Assembly: GCA_011033025.1 (NCBI GenBank)
Contig: WFMF01000502.1
Span: forward strand, 58,242 to 122,241
Direction: 5' to 3'
Origin: Beroe forskalii
Lineage: Eukaryota > Ctenophora > Nuda > Beroida > Beroidae
Length of the DNA stretch: 64,000 nucleotides
Position numbers and translations under genes: made by a program. Below are positions 22,737 through 37,700 of this stretch, piece by piece. Below the pieces are notes generated by a model, which did no database searches, was not told the DNA's origin, and saw nothing but the letters and a program-made list of their open reading frames with translations. Positions within the stretch are counted from its first letter, which is position 1, and the number at the start of each line of letters is the position of its first letter.

Positions 22737-25700
22737 ATGGCTAGCCTGACCAGGCTCGCGCTGCTCATAGCCCTCATCTACCTTGTCAAGACAGACGCGG
22801 ACGCAGACGCCGCTGCAGACCCAGAAGCCGTCGCAGACCCAGAGGCAGACCCCGCCGCGTGCTGTAGGCGGGTAAGTGGGCCTTAAAACCTGATGAAGTG
22901 GGCCTTAATGCTTCGCAAAGTGGGTCTTAAAGTGACCTAAAAATAAATAATGACTATGGCCTGATAGCAATTCTGTTCTTTGCCACGTACTCGTGAAATA
23001 GACCTTGTGTAAGAATGTGATTGACCCTAACACGATGTAATCGATAATTGGGGACACGTAAGTCCTAGAATCCTTGAAAAAAACGTCCTTGAATTCTTGA
23101 TTCGCATAACTTTCTATAGCATATTTTGATCGAGATTACTACTCACAGCGTAATATTTCCTCCTTTCAGCGAGCTAAGTTCCTCAAGGGAAAGACTGGAG
23201 CTAAGGGTGTCCCCGGTCCAGTCGGTCCTCCCGGTCACGAAGGTAAGTGAGCTGCTCGTCTTAGGACATCTTTAGTGAGCTGCTCATCTTAGGAAACCTT
23301 TAGTGAGCTGCTCATCTCAGGACATCTTTTGTATTGAGATCTGCAAAGATTCAGAATATTAAAATGTCATCAAGGATATAGATTGCAGTAGAAACAGTAT
23401 AAATCAAGGATGGATTGTGCCAAGTTTAAAAACAAAAAAGTTAATTAATGTCTTTAATCAGCACTTTGATATCTGGCACATCTAGTTCATAAATTCAAAT
23501 TTGATTTATTGTAAAGTTTGCAACCCCCCGTTCAGGTAAGAAAGGCCCGCAAGGAGAACAAGGTCTGCCTGGTCTTCAGGGAGAGAAGGGTGGTCCTGGG
23601 GCCCAGGGTCAACCTGGAACGAAGGGTGCTGCTGGACAACAGGTGAATTCATTGCCACTCCCAAATTCTTATTAAAGGAAAATTATTTGACCCGTAGGTC
23701 AATCAACCACCACGCGGGATTTTTGTATGCTTCTGTACGTTGATTGGAGCTCCTTCTTAAATCGATTTAGACCCTTTGTTCTAGATGTCATTTTGTATAA
23801 ACATTCTCACTAACGGTTTCGAGAGACAAATTATTGGGTATTTCTTGGCTTACTTCATGGGCTGAAAGCATCACAAATGGTGTTTTAGAATATTCCACAA
23901 TTCGTCGCAGCCCCCGATTTCTGTATGAGAATGGCAATTAAATGAGCATAATGCGGTTATATTAGCACGATAGTGTCAAAAATAAACCAATCTTTGAGCC
24001 TTTGCCGCTCCTTTGGATAATTTCATGATCCTACGTCAATGCAAAGCTGTAATCAAGGTCATTGGCACTTGTGGTGCAGAGATTCGCATAATAAGAAATT
24101 GAATATATTCTCAAGAATTTTGTTCTCAAAATTGCCGCCAAAAATTATAAATTTTCTGCAAATAAGATCTTTGCCTCCGAGTTTAAATCCCCTAAATGCA
24201 CACATAGAAACCGTGGTAAAATAATTTTATTTCAAAGAATCCTTGATAACTGCACCCTAGAGTACCATGAGAAGAAAATTCCGTCACTTGATACCAATGT
24301 AACGAAATCCCGCAAACCCGCGTAGCAGAATCCCGCGTAACATGGTAACAGAATAACGCGTAACCATGGAAACAGAATCCCGCGTATTCATGGTAACAGA
24401 ATCCCGCCTATCCATGACAACATCTGACTCCCACCACATTTAGGGAGGAAGAGGAGCCCCAGGTGAACAAGGACAGCAAGGGCAGGACGGTATCGACGGA
24501 ATGAACGGTCTCGATGGTGTGGACGGTTGTAACGGAACTGACGGCCCTAATGGTGTCAAGGGAGAGTCCGGTCCAGCTGGGCCAAATGTGAGTATTCAAG
24601 AAGCTGAACTGATCTATCGATCAATCATCCCAAGAATTAGTCACTATTAGTCACTATCAATTCAACGAAAAATTCAGAAGAACTTAAATGTAGATGTTTA
24701 ATAAGTATCACCGATTTCTACAAAAATGCGCGTGTTTCAGGGTGAAGACGGTAAAGACAAAGAGAAAGGTGCCAAGGGAGCTGCAGGCCCCATCGGAGAC
24801 CCCGGCGAGACTGTGTACGCTGAAGATGGCCCCAAGGGACAACCTGGCAACGATGGTGCTGACGGTGATAATGGTCCAGATGGTGAGATGAGATATGATT
24901 TTCTTTACTCGGGGGATTTATTCTGTTGAAAAGTGAAAACATTGATTGAAAAAGATTAAACTGTCATCGTTAAAAAGCGAATTATTGACATCGAAAACCG
25001 ATATAATTTGAAGACTTGTCCCAACTTCAACAGGTGACAAAGGAGAGCCTGGCCGGGACAGTCCTTACAAAGGAGAAAGGGGAGAAATGGGACCACCTGG
25101 AGATGCAGGAGCCACCGGACCCGATGGACCTGAGGGAGCCCAAGGACCTCAGGGCGACCAGGGAGACGCAGGGGCCCAGGGAGAGAAAGGACAGCCGGGA
25201 AGTAATGCTCTGGATGGAGTTGATGGAGTGCCAGGAGAGAGGGGGCCCAAAGGTAAGGCTACCGTTATACTGAGAGGTGTCAGGTTGTCATGCATGACTA
25301 CCATTCGCTTTTTATGTTCTGTTCCACTAAGCCCATTTAAAGAAATTGCTTCCGAAAAGAACTTATTTATTCCATAATCCACATATCGAGTATAATTAAC
25401 TTTTTTTTAAATCTCCGACGTCACATGTCACACCTCGCAGGTGAGCCCTCCCCCGGAGGACCCAAGGGAGCCCAAGGCCCCACCGGAGAGACCGGAGCAC
25501 CAGGTGAAGAAGGACTACCAGCCCTGGACGGAGAACGAGGTGACAAAGGAGTGACGGGAGATAAGGGAGTTATCGGACCCGCAGGAGCAAAGGGCATGGA
25601 CGGTGGAGTCGGAGATAAGGGCGAAGTGGGACCTGAAGGAGAAGTGGGCCCTAAGGGTCCTGAAGGAAACGTCGGACAAAAGGGACAGACGGTATGTCAG

Positions 25701-28700
25701 CAGACGACTTTATGTCTTGATTTGAAAAGCTTGGGAAATGATCTAGTTGAATCACGTCACGAAACTTTCGACCCTATCCATGAAATTTTGCACTATTCAT
25801 GAAATTTTGCACTATTTAATAACACGTTCACTGACCAGGCCCTCGACGGAAGAGACGGTTCCAAGGGAATCCGAGGGTTTGACGGCAGGAAAGGAGCTAC
25901 GGGACCCAGAGGAACTGACGGCACTGACGGGGCCAAGGGAGAGAAGGGTGTTGTTACAGGAAACGCTGTTCCGGGAGTGCCAGGTGGGTAAACAATGTTT
26001 TAAAACAATTCAACTCTCGAGTTCTATTTAAATCACAATGTTTTAAAACAATTCAGAGTTCTTTTTAATTCAGAGTTCACACTCAATAACAATTTAGCTA
26101 AATATCCAACCGACTTTATAGCTAAATGTCTCTCACCAATGTTATAGGCGATGGGGACAGCCGATCAATATCAGATTCATGGTTTAAAATGGTAAATGGA
26201 TTTATCAAAGTCACCTTTTTTGTTGACGACTCAGAAACCAACCCGAAGTTATCGAGATTTTCAGCTAAATTATCCGTTAATCGCCAGGCGATGACGGAGA
26301 GATTGGCGGAAAAGGCGAATTCGGTGATCGAGGTGCTCCTGGCGACCAGGGCGCCACCGGAGAGAAGGGTGTTGCTGGACTTGATAAGCTGCCAGGACTA
26401 GAGGGAGACAAGGGAGAAACGGTGAGAATGAATATGGGTTTTGTGAGAACGAGTTATTTTGCGCTTAAGTGACATAAGTTTCGACGGACATTGCCCCGTC
26501 TATTTCTTCTGACTTGATTACAAAGGTGTCTGGAACGTTTTTAGCTATTCATTCCAAGTTCAGCAGAAAAAGACTTGATTACAAAAGTAGGTATCTACTA
26601 TCTGTTTTAACTATTCATATAACCGGTTTTCAGGGACCAAAAGGCGAGACAGGAGAGAAGGGAACAGATGGCAACGATGGAGGTGAAGGTGACGTCGGCC
26701 CTCGAGGACCCGTGGGACTCCCCGGAATTCCAGGTAATATGGCATTCTTATTAAAACCAAAAAGAGATTGGCGCTTTCCCACGCAGTATGTGAGAACTAA
26801 TATCTCATGTGGGGTGCAACTCTGATTATGCGCAGGGCTCCCGAGTTATTATTTGAAGACTTGATGTCACTTTACAGAGTGGAGACTGTTAAACTCTCTC
26901 AGTCTAAAATTCCAGATACCGCTATGAAGCATCTATGACGATATTGACCATTGTAGAGCTGTAGTGCATGAAAAGTCAAATAGTCAAAAAGTCTCATATA
27001 TAACACCAACCATCGCCCGACAGGTGACCAAGGAACAAAGGGAACACCCGGTATTGGCGGTGGCAAGGGAGAAAAAGGAGGCCATGTCGAAGCTGATGTC
27101 GGAGCTAACGGAGCCAAGGGTCAGCCCGGACCGAAAGGACAACCAGGAGAAACGGGTCTGCCGGGAGCTGACTTCGAAGGAGAAGCCCCCATCGGAGAAC
27201 CAGGTCCGGACGGTTCACCAGGATTGAATGGAGCTGCTGGAGAGACTGGAGAGAAGGGAGACATGGGAAACCAAGGACCACAAGGTGGGTGGCAGGGGAT
27301 GCGTTCTTTGAATGTCGTAATTTATCTGAAGTTAATAAACGGAAATATGATGTGCTTAACTTATATAGTTGTTTTAATTTAAGTACAGGGCAGGTACCAG
27401 ATCGAAGTACCATTCGAGGTTCTTTTTTTGTTGATCTTCTATTCGTGTGATTTAAGTATCAGAAACTTATCCATCTCTTATCTTTAAATGCAAAACCATT
27501 TCAGGAGACACAGGTGCAACTGGTGCCCCGGGTCAAAAGGGTATCGATGGAGGTGATGGTGACGATGGACTTGATGTAAGTTCAATTTATAAGATCCTCA
27601 TAGAATCTGTGGATAGGCCCACCATTCATTTTTGTTATAGTAACTTAGTAAGGAAGTTTCATGAAAAACATCAAAATTCTGGCTTTTTCCCCCTAAAATT
27701 AGAATTAAAATCGAAATTAGAATTGGAATTATAATTAGAATTAGAATTATCAATCAAACATCCTGCAGGCTGAGAAAGGAGGACGAGGAGTTCCAGGAGA
27801 TAAGGGCGACCAGGGAGCTAAAGGTGACCAGGGAGCTCCAGGAAAAGACGGAGACGATGGAGTAGCCGGCCCTGAGGGTATCAAGGGAGTAACTGGTGAC
27901 GATGGCGAGAAGGGAAACTGGGGCAAAACAGGTGAGGTTTCAAGAGGAATTTATATGAAATACTATGCTAATATAATCGTCTTTCGTCGGTCTGAGCAAG
28001 CTTCAGCATTTGTGTAACTTATGATGTAATTAGCAAGAGAAACTCCTTAAGAAAGTTATAATTTCAATCCTATAAATGAACTGAAAATTACCAAAGCTTC
28101 TGATTTTCAGGAAGAGACGGTATTCGAGGTGAACCTGGTGAAACCGGAAGTAGCGGAAGACCAGGAGACAGAGGAAAAGATGGCAAAGACGGTGCTAAAG
28201 GGGCTAATGGTCCTGATGGTATGGAAGGCTTCCCCGGCTTTGACGGAGATTCCGGTGAAAAGGGAGAAATCGGAGCACAAGGCCCCAGGGGAGGCAAGGG
28301 AGACAGGGGAGACTTCGGAGTGAAGGGAGACGATGGTGAGCCTGGAGAGGACGGCGAGACTGGCGAAGTTGGCCTTCCCGGAGTGCCAGGAGTACCCGGA
28401 GATCAAGGAGGTCAAGGAGACGAGGGTGTAGCCGGAGCCAAAGGAGTGGTCGGAGCTGAGGGAGCCAAGGGTCCCGATGGCGAGGACGGACTCCATGGAA
28501 CTGATGGTGACGATGGAGCTCCTGGAGCCAAGGGAGGCCAAGGAGATGCTGGCGATATCGGAAAACAAGGACCTGAAGGTGTAGAAGGACCTGAAGGAGC
28601 GAAGGGAATGCGAGGATTGGACGGTATTCCAGCAATGGACGGGAAAGCTGGAGACCAGGGAGATCAAGGGGCACCTGGAGATGCAGGAGCCGTTGGAGAG

Positions 28701-31700
28701 CCTGGTCCCGTTGGTGCTACCGGCGAAGATGGAGTTCCCGGGATCCCAGGAATCGCTGGCAACCCTGGAAAAGATGGAGAGGATGGGGGTGATGGTGCAG
28801 TGGGTGACAAAGGTGACCAAGGCGCCCAGGGTGCCAGGGGAGGCCCTGGAGATCAAGGTGCGAGGGGAGAAGTTGGAGCAAAGGGAGATGAAGGCAAACC
28901 TGGAAAAGACGCTCTTCCATTTGGACCCAAAGGAGAGCCTGGTGATGCTGGTGATATTGGTGATGTTGGTCCTGATGGCAAGGCCGGAGGAAAAGGCCAG
29001 CCTGGACCGGCCGGTGACACCGGAGCACAGGGACCTCCAGGAGACAGTGGAGTTAAAGGAGAGCTCGGACCCAAAGGAGTCCCCGGAGAAACCCCTGAAG
29101 CTGAGGCTGGAGCCAGGGGAGACAAGGGCAAGCCCGGATTACAACCTGCACCTGCATTGAGCGGGGCTGACGGAGCCAAGGGAGACCAAGGGGCTCGGGG
29201 CGACGCTGGAGACAAAGGATTAGTAGGATTTAAGGGTGAGTGCTGGGATGTTTGCTAATAAACTCCAAGAAATTACCTAAACTTCATGATTCCTAGTCCA
29301 CAACCATTTAAACAGCTTCTTTATAAACCTCATAATCATTAATCATAATATATTAATCGGAGGCTAATTGTCAAATTAAGCAGTTACTCGTCGTTGCAAT
29401 CAATGACAACTTGTTCCCCTCAGGTATGATAGGATTCAAAGGTATTTTGGGTAACAAGGGAGATGAAGGCATGGCCGGCATCCAAGGAGTACCGGGAGAA
29501 AGAGGATTAGTTGTAAGTTTTACACTCAGAGCACGATTTTATGCTCAAAATTCAAAATAACTCCGGACATTCATGAAAAAATAGATAGGCTATTTCATCA
29601 GAAAAGAGCCGAGAGCACGCTAAACTCGATTCTCTATAATATCTCTTGACCAGGGAGATGCAGGAGACCCAGGCGATGTTGGAGGAGCAGGAGACGATGC
29701 TTTGGACGGTTTTGACGGAGAGAAGGGTGGACCTGGAGAAGCTGGACCCACCGGATACAAAGGACCCAAAGGAGACCAAGGACCTGACGGTGTTACCGGA
29801 GATGAGGGAGAGGACGGAAACAAGGGAGGGAGAGGAGATGAGGGACAGCTGGGGAGCTAAGGGTAAGCTGAGATGTGAAAAACAAACTGAGGTCTGTGTC
29901 TGTATGCAGTACCACTATAATTCATCTAATATTTATAAAAATTTCTGAGAGATTCCTAATCACACTTCACTCCAACCATATATCACAGGAGACGCTGGTG
30001 CTCAGGGAGCTAAAGGTGGTCCGGGCGAGTTCGGGCCTGATGGAGAGCAAGGACCTAAAGGAGGCCAGGGCCCCACTGGTGAGACTGGTGCCAAGGGAGC
30101 GCCAGGAGACAAGGGTATGACTGGTATGGAGGGACCACCCGGTGAAGATACCATCCCGGGAATACCGGTAATCATCTTTTTTAAGTTAATTCAAGTAAAC
30201 AAAATTTTTCAAGAAAACAAAATTTAAGTTATTCACCTAATAATGCAACTGCTATATATTTGGATATATTTTGTTGTGTAGCTGCCAAAAGGCAAAAATG
30301 GACGGTGTTTGAACAAATCTTATTAAAATATGTTTGTCCCTTATCATAGTGGTCATTCACCTTACATGCAGCACCCTTCTGTTGACATCACAATGATTAG
30401 AGTCTCGGCAAAGGAAGATCTCCTCATTTCGAACCATTTCAAATCACAAATGACCCTCTTCACCCTATCTCCATCATTACGCCCCTATTCTCATACTGGG
30501 GAGAGAAAGGTGAAACTGGTAACTACCGGTAATTCCAGGGCTTCATAACCTGACCTACTTTTCTGACCGGGAGAGAAGGGTGAAACTGGTGACGCTAGCA
30601 CAGAGAAAGGCGAGCCTGGCGAAGATGGGTATAACGGAGTAGATGGAGACAAGGGTGCCCCAGGGGAAGATGGAGTCGCTGGAATCCCAAGTATCAACAA
30701 GGGAATGCAAGGAGAACCGGGAGGATTCTTATATTGATTATTTAAAAAGTTATTCTGAAAATGTGTTAAGGAAGTAAGGACAGCCTGTGAATTTTGAAAA
30801 TCAACATGAAACATTATGTGAAATAATAATGACTGACAACAGTCAGCTTGGCCACAGATCGCCATGTGTTTCGGCTCCTGAATCAGCAAATATCGAACAG
30901 ACATCCCAACTACCATTTTCCAGGGAGAAAAAGGAGAAACCGCAGAGCCTGGTGAGACAGGACCTAAAGGACCGCCTGGTGAGGACGGAATACCGGGTGC
31001 CTCCCCCAAGGGAATCGAAGGACCCAAGGGAGACAAGGGTGCCACGGGCAATGTTGGAGACGAGGGCCCTCAAGGACCAATAGGTGACACGGGCATTAAG
31101 GGGGATGCTGGAGAGACAGGAGACGAAGGAAAGACCGGAGTAAATGGGCCTCCAGGAGAACCTGGTGTTCTGATAAAGAACGACGGTGAGTGTTCATATC
31201 CGACAGAAAGTTAAGTTTAATGAACCAAATTAATTACCCAATTAAGGTTCAAGTATGATTTTCAAACACACTACCTATATCCGTGAAGTGTTTCATTAAT
31301 GACTCAAATAATGAGATTTTGATCATAACATAATAGAATCTAGTCCTCCTCACTTTAAGTGTCGCACATAACTAATGAGTCACCCTCCCAACAGAAGTGG
31401 CAGAAGAAATCAAGGGAGAGAAGGGAGCCACCGGACCCACTGGAGAAGACGGGACCGAAGGTCAGAAAGGTCAGCCAGGAGAGGATGCGTTCGATGGAGC
31501 CCCAGGAAAACCTGGTCTTCCAGGAGCTTCCGGAGAAAAGGGAGCAGCCGGAGACCCCGGCCCATCGGTAAGGAACTCAAATCCTCCTAATTTTTTCTTA
31601 CCAATTCGCGGTTTTTATTCGTGCTTTCTTTAAAATTGAACCTATCAAAAACCCTCATTTCAACAACTCAAGAGCTGTTGTTTATCTTCAAACAAAACTT

Positions 31701-34700
31701 TGCTTCAGGGCATTTCCGGAGCAGATGGCGAGGACGGAGATCAGGGACCAAAAGGAGACATGGGACCACAAGGAAACACCGGAGAGACCACTATTGGTAA
31801 TCACTCGTGAAATTATTATCTAGAAATATTCATAGCTGCTCCTTCTCTGAAATAATTTGTATTAGTGTAAATACTAATAGAAATACTATGTATTCGTGTA
31901 AACTCACGAGGAGAAGTACACAATATGTCCTAAATTTCACTCATACTTTTATTATTCTGTGAAGCAACTAACGTTTAATTTCAATTTTAAACCAGTCAGT
32001 CCACAGGACTTGTATGATACTGTATTCAATGAGCACTGAAGGTAAACTCCGTTATTGAAAAGCCCGGAGGGGCACCACTAAGGGCTTTTAAACCTTATTG
32101 TACACCCCCAGGAGCCACCGGTGAGCCGGGTGACGATGCAGAGAAAGGAATTCCTGGCGTGCCAGGAGAAATGGGACCGGGGGGACCCACGGGCCCACAG
32201 GGTGACGCTGGTGCTCGGGGCGAACCCGGCACAGTCGGTGAAGTCGGACCTCTCGGTGACATCGGTGCAACAGGACCCCCGGTACGGAACATATATTGCA
32301 TGATTAATGTATATATCTTTGGTGCAAAGCCTTGATTTGTAATATATATTAAGTAATTAGTTATCAATTTTTTGATTAGTTATTGAATTATCTCTCCCCT
32401 GCAAACCGTAGAAAACTTACAAGAATCCGTAAAACTGCAGCACATCCTGATTTTTGTTGTCAAAGTATTCTTCCTACGTGGATCACAGCGCGGGAGTTTT
32501 ATCGTTAGATTATTTGTTCAACCCAACAACCACGGGACAGTTCATTAGACTGAAATCACCTACTTTTAGCACCATCGTATTATATATTTATAACGAACTT
32601 ATCACTCCCGGGTAGCAAAGGAGAGCAAGGAATGGAAGGAGGAAAGGGCGAGCCTGGAGAAGATGCAGTCAAGGGACAACCAGGAGTAGACAACTTTGTC
32701 AAGGGGGGGAAGGGAGAGAAGGGTGTGAAGGGTAAACCTGGTAAAGGACCTGGTCCTTTACCAGTTGATCCAGAAGTAGAATTGGTGAGTATTTAGTTGG
32801 AATTTAAATATATTTGGTTGTTTGGATCAGGGATTCAAAGTGATGTAACTTGCTGGTGATTGGATATTATTGAAAACTTTAATGCTTTATTAAAAACTTA
32901 GTCCTATGAAACTAAGTCCTACTGGATCCTTTTTTCCTTAATTAATAGTATACCTATTTCAGGAAAAAGAACCCTTCATGCTGGAAATTCTTACATTCTT
33001 CGAGGACAACAAGGACGTCCTTGGATTAAGTGGACTGAAAGGAGAACAAGGCCACACAGGCCCGTTCGGATCAGCAGGAACTAAGGGAGAGCCCGGCGAA
33101 CAGGGACCTAAAGGAGTCACCGGCTCTGACGGACCTAAGGGAGCCATAGGATTCCCGGGACCAAGCGGAAACAAGGGAAATGCTGGAGCCACGGGAGAAC
33201 CAGGTAACTCATCTAGCATTATTTCATATCAAAGTATCAAGATTATAAGGGGCCCAAATCAAAAAGACGAGTTGACGAGTCGGACATAGAAAATTAAAAA
33301 TTGTATCAATATCTAGACAAAATCTTGATATATATTGGCTATTATGTCGGAAAAGTCCGGTCTGTACGGAAGCCCTCAGTTTCCATTCCTTACATGTGTT
33401 TACCCTAGGAGAGACCGGTCCTGTTGGAGAGACTGGACCTGATGGCGGACCAGGGGATGCGGGTCCAGTGGGCGATGTCGGAGAGGACGGGGACCAGGGA
33501 GACGACGGAGAATACGTGAGTTATATATCCGTCATTTGAGTTCGATCAAAACGTTTTTCAACGTTTTCACGGAAATTGTACCTTATACTTTTAAATCTAA
33601 TGTACTTCTTCCCAACTGAAAAAAGTGCGTGGGCGACGGAGGACAGGATAATATGAAATATTCTAAAACATATATCCCAATATTCTAAAACATATCCCAA
33701 TGTAACGAGCCCCTTCTCCCAGGGTGAAGTGGGAGTTCCCGGAGAGGAGGGAGAAGTTGGAGAGGTGGGCGAGTGTGGTTGTGAGAAGAGAGAAGGAGGA
33801 TGCAAGTCCTGCGATGTTCACATCGTCACCCGCCACTCCCAGACTACTGCTGTACCGGAGTGCCCAGCAGGATATACCTCACTCTGGACTGGATACTCCC
33901 TCGTTTATCTCGAAGGTTATTACTGATTTTGAGCCGGCTGTTTACTGATTTTGAGGGCTGTTTTTTGAGGGATAATGATTAATGGGAGTCGCTCGATCGT
34001 TTTTACAGATGTTCGAGTCTAAAACGGTGTACCCAGGTCCATGCCTTCAATTGTAGGTGATTCAGTGTAACCTATGATCCATAAAGAATAATAGTATTTG
34101 TTAAAAACAGCAATCACAATTTCTCATGGGTCCTATTGATGATCTATTGCCGGATCATTATGCATCGCATATATTTATATGCTATGACGGGCAACGTGTT
34201 TAAATTTAGGGAATAGTATTATGTATATATTTGATCTGGTCCTTCCCTTGACCAGAGAATCTTAAACAAAATTTTCACCAAATCGAGTTAATCTAAACAT
34301 TCTTGCCATCCTAGCGGTCATATCTGGCCGTGTTTAAACAGTAAGTTCAAGTAGTTAAAAGCCACATTTTCCTCAGGAAACGGCTACAGTTTGGCTCAGG
34401 ATCTAGGAAGTGCTGGTTCATGCCTCGAACAGTTCCAGACCGTCCCTATGATGCAGGTAATTCGACACTGACAACAGTGAAATCCGTGAAAACAGTGGAA
34501 TCCGTGACAACAGTGAAATCCGTGTCAACAGTGAAATCCGTGTCAACAGTGAAATCCGTGACAACAGGGAAATCCGTGACAACAGTGAAATTCGAGAAAA
34601 CAGTGAAATCAGTGCCTAATTTATAATCGAGCGGTGAACTGTGCCCTGATTTTTCAAAGATCTTTTGAAGACAGCAGTGATATCCATCAAATTGCTGCCG

Positions 34701-37700
34701 TCCATTGAAACATTTCTACCATGTCGTTGAGCTGATAACGCCCGAATCGAGTGAGGACATTTCTTACAAAAAACTTTGCAGATGACGTTCCTTACAAACA
34801 ACTTTGCAGATGAAGTTCCTTACAAATAACTTTGCAGATCAAGTTTCTTAAAAATAACTTTGCAGAGGACGTTCCTTACAAATAACTTTGCAGTGCTCCG
34901 GAGGCGGAGTTTGTAACCACGGAGTTCGAACTGACAAGTCCTTCTGGCTGTCAAGCGACCAGACACCTGACTTTGCTGTCAAGCCAGAGTCCAACTTGGA
35001 TAACATCATCCAATAAGTGCAGAAAGGCGATTTTTCAAAAATATTTCCAATAGCACCGATTGACAATTGACACATCACGTATCCTCCGTTTAATTTTTTT
35101 CGATTCAAATAATCCAGACACAGGGCCGGTGGGTGGGTCTATTTTCCCTCGAATGTTGTTTAGTACTTGGGTACTAAAATACGTGGTCATCAGCTGGAAT
35201 TTGAAAAATCAGTTGGTACCTGGGTACTAAAATACGTCGATATCTACTGATTTCGTAGTATCAGAGTATGAAATGTTTACTTTTACCCGTAAACTGCGGA
35301 AAACTCCTCTCCAAAATGTAATTACTAAAAATTAGTAATTACATTTTGGAGAAAAAATTTCTCCGCAGTTTTCTGCCTGATCACACAGTACTACAGTAAT
35401 CAAATAATGTGATACGTTTGGAGCTAGCAGCAATCACTGAGTTTGCAGTGTTAGCTCACAGAATAATAAAATAGAAATGAGCGGGAATCGGATTGCTAAA
35501 TCCGACGCTTAGGTAACTCACTGAGCTATTTGACCACCAAACATTCTGCAAATATTTAGCAATTTTGGAAAATCTATGTTTTAGGTTAACAAAGATCCAA
35601 AAGTTTCGATCGGGCTCAATATGAATATATAATTATTCATACTAGCGTTTTTGGGGCAATTTTTAGCTAGTAACTTTAAAGTAACGTGACCATATTATGC
35701 ATTTTAGTTTTCGTTCCCTGAGGGGAAATTTAACTTCATCAAGTGGCACCTTCTGGTTATTATGTTGCGATATATACCTTCGCCTCTTGTTGTTATATTT
35801 TGACTAAAAAGCTTACAGTTTCTAATTTTGTGTCTTATGAGTTAAGATGTAAATATTAGAAACGCATTTTATTGATTTTCATGGTCATGTGATCTAACGG
35901 GTGATGACTAATTATCTGGAATTATTTCAATGTGTTTTTGTGGACAAATCGAGATCATTTTAGAGCTCAGATGTGATTATTCTGGACCTATTAAGTCTGC
36001 TGATTCAGAATAAGATCATGGGAAAATTTGAAAACCCTGTTTTCCCATGCTACTGGCCGGTTAGTTTAAGAAAATGCGAAAAAATCTTGCACAAATTTAA
36101 AGATTGACTCCCTGACATATGATTGGAATATGGCCTACAGGAGCGTTCCCATCAGTTACCATCTAGGTTGACTTATGGACTTCGTTAGCTAAGACGCTAT
36201 TGAAGACCTCTACATGCATTTTTCGGTGAAGATTAAGAAAATTCTTAGATTTTAGAGCTAAAATAATGCCAAATTTATGGAAAAATTTATGTGTTTTTTG
36301 CTACACCACCAGGCCTTACGAGAGTCTTAGAACAGGACCTTAGTTGTCTGAACACTCAGATTTAATGGCAGGGACCTCATTCAACATAATCCATGTCTTT
36401 GGACCACTTCCATTTAATGGTATGCCGAATTTTGGATTTACAAATCAAAATTTTATGAAAGTGAAATTATCAGAATTGACGATTTTAAACACGTTTTAGG
36501 TTCCATAGGGTCACCACTGGATAAGTTAGTGATGCTACTCACTGCAGTCACTCTTGAGACCCTCCTGCTTAGAATCATCCCATAGTAAGGCTTTATTAAC
36601 ACTTTTGGGGATAATTATCGCCATTGAAATTTTGTGCAAGATTTTCTGTACCTTCTCAAACTAATTGGTCAATAGCATGAGAAAACAGGGTTTTCAAATT
36701 TTCTCATGATGTGATTCTCAATCAGCAGGCTTTTAGGTCCAGAATAACCTCATCTGAGCCTAACATGATCTCGATTTGCCCACAAGAATACATTGAAATA
36801 ATTCCAGATAATTAGTCATCACCGTTAAGTCACGAGATGAAAATCAGAAATTGATTATCTCAAAAAACTAGAAAAGATTTAAAACGAACAATCGAATAGG
36901 AATGAAATGGGTAAATTGGTTATGAGTAAGATTTCATCGGAAAAAATTCATCCAAATACTGAAGAGCATAAAATTGCCTATAACTGTGGAAAAAGATGTT
37001 TTCCCACAAGGTTATTGGCCATTGTCCCAAATAATTCGAGAACCTTCATTATCTATGATAATGACGTCATCGGAAAAATATAGTTAAGCGCATCTAGCGC
37101 TTTAAAGGTGTTTGGTCATTAAAAATTCACTTTCCTTAATTATGATCTAGTACATAAAAATATGTGCAATACTATTTTGTTAGTATAACAGTGAAATTCC
37201 GGTGTTTCTAGCATGTCTGTGTCATTTGATATCCGGGATTATATAAAGTAGCGCGTGACGTAATCAAGGTAAGTGATACGACCGCAACACCCCTGCAGCT
37301 CTGCAGGAGCCCGTATCCTGTGTAATGTATAAGCAAAATATCACTATTGTGTGTTTGGGTGCGTGTTTTGTTTTACCGTATCTGACTTAAATAACGTTTA
37401 ATTTTGAGAATAAACTGCAAGTTTTATTCATGGGAGATAGTTCTTTTCTAAAGTTTGAATATTGTAGGTACGGATGCAAGTAAAACTTTGAAAAAAGGTC
37501 TGTTTCAAGGGCATTATCTGTGTCGGCTATTTTTGGAGGATTTTCGTATCTGCCACAGTCATCAGTGATCACAAAGTGATCAGTAATCAATCCATGGAAT
37601 AAAGGTGTCATCTCTACCTTCCTATAACTCCCTTACCCCTGACCCTAAAAGGCCTAACTTTGGCAAAACGGCTTAATTCCAACGTGGTGTATGGTTTAAT

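Noticed and set aside
26126-26287. Extension of gene B exon 9 upstream into the open frame starting at 26126
   Set aside because: The frame upstream is not Gly-X-Y and does not match the phase of the collagen reading. The acceptor at 26286-26287 restores the Gly register.
28107-28856. 249-residue minus-strand frame opposite the large gene B exon
   Set aside because: It mirrors the 1,125-bp collagen exon on the + strand. Its Ser-rich text is what Gly-X-Y codons give in reverse.
34420-34626. Open frame with repeated TVKSV units
   Set aside because: It is the translation of an 18-bp tandem repeat in an intron. It starts inside the preceding exon in the wrong frame.
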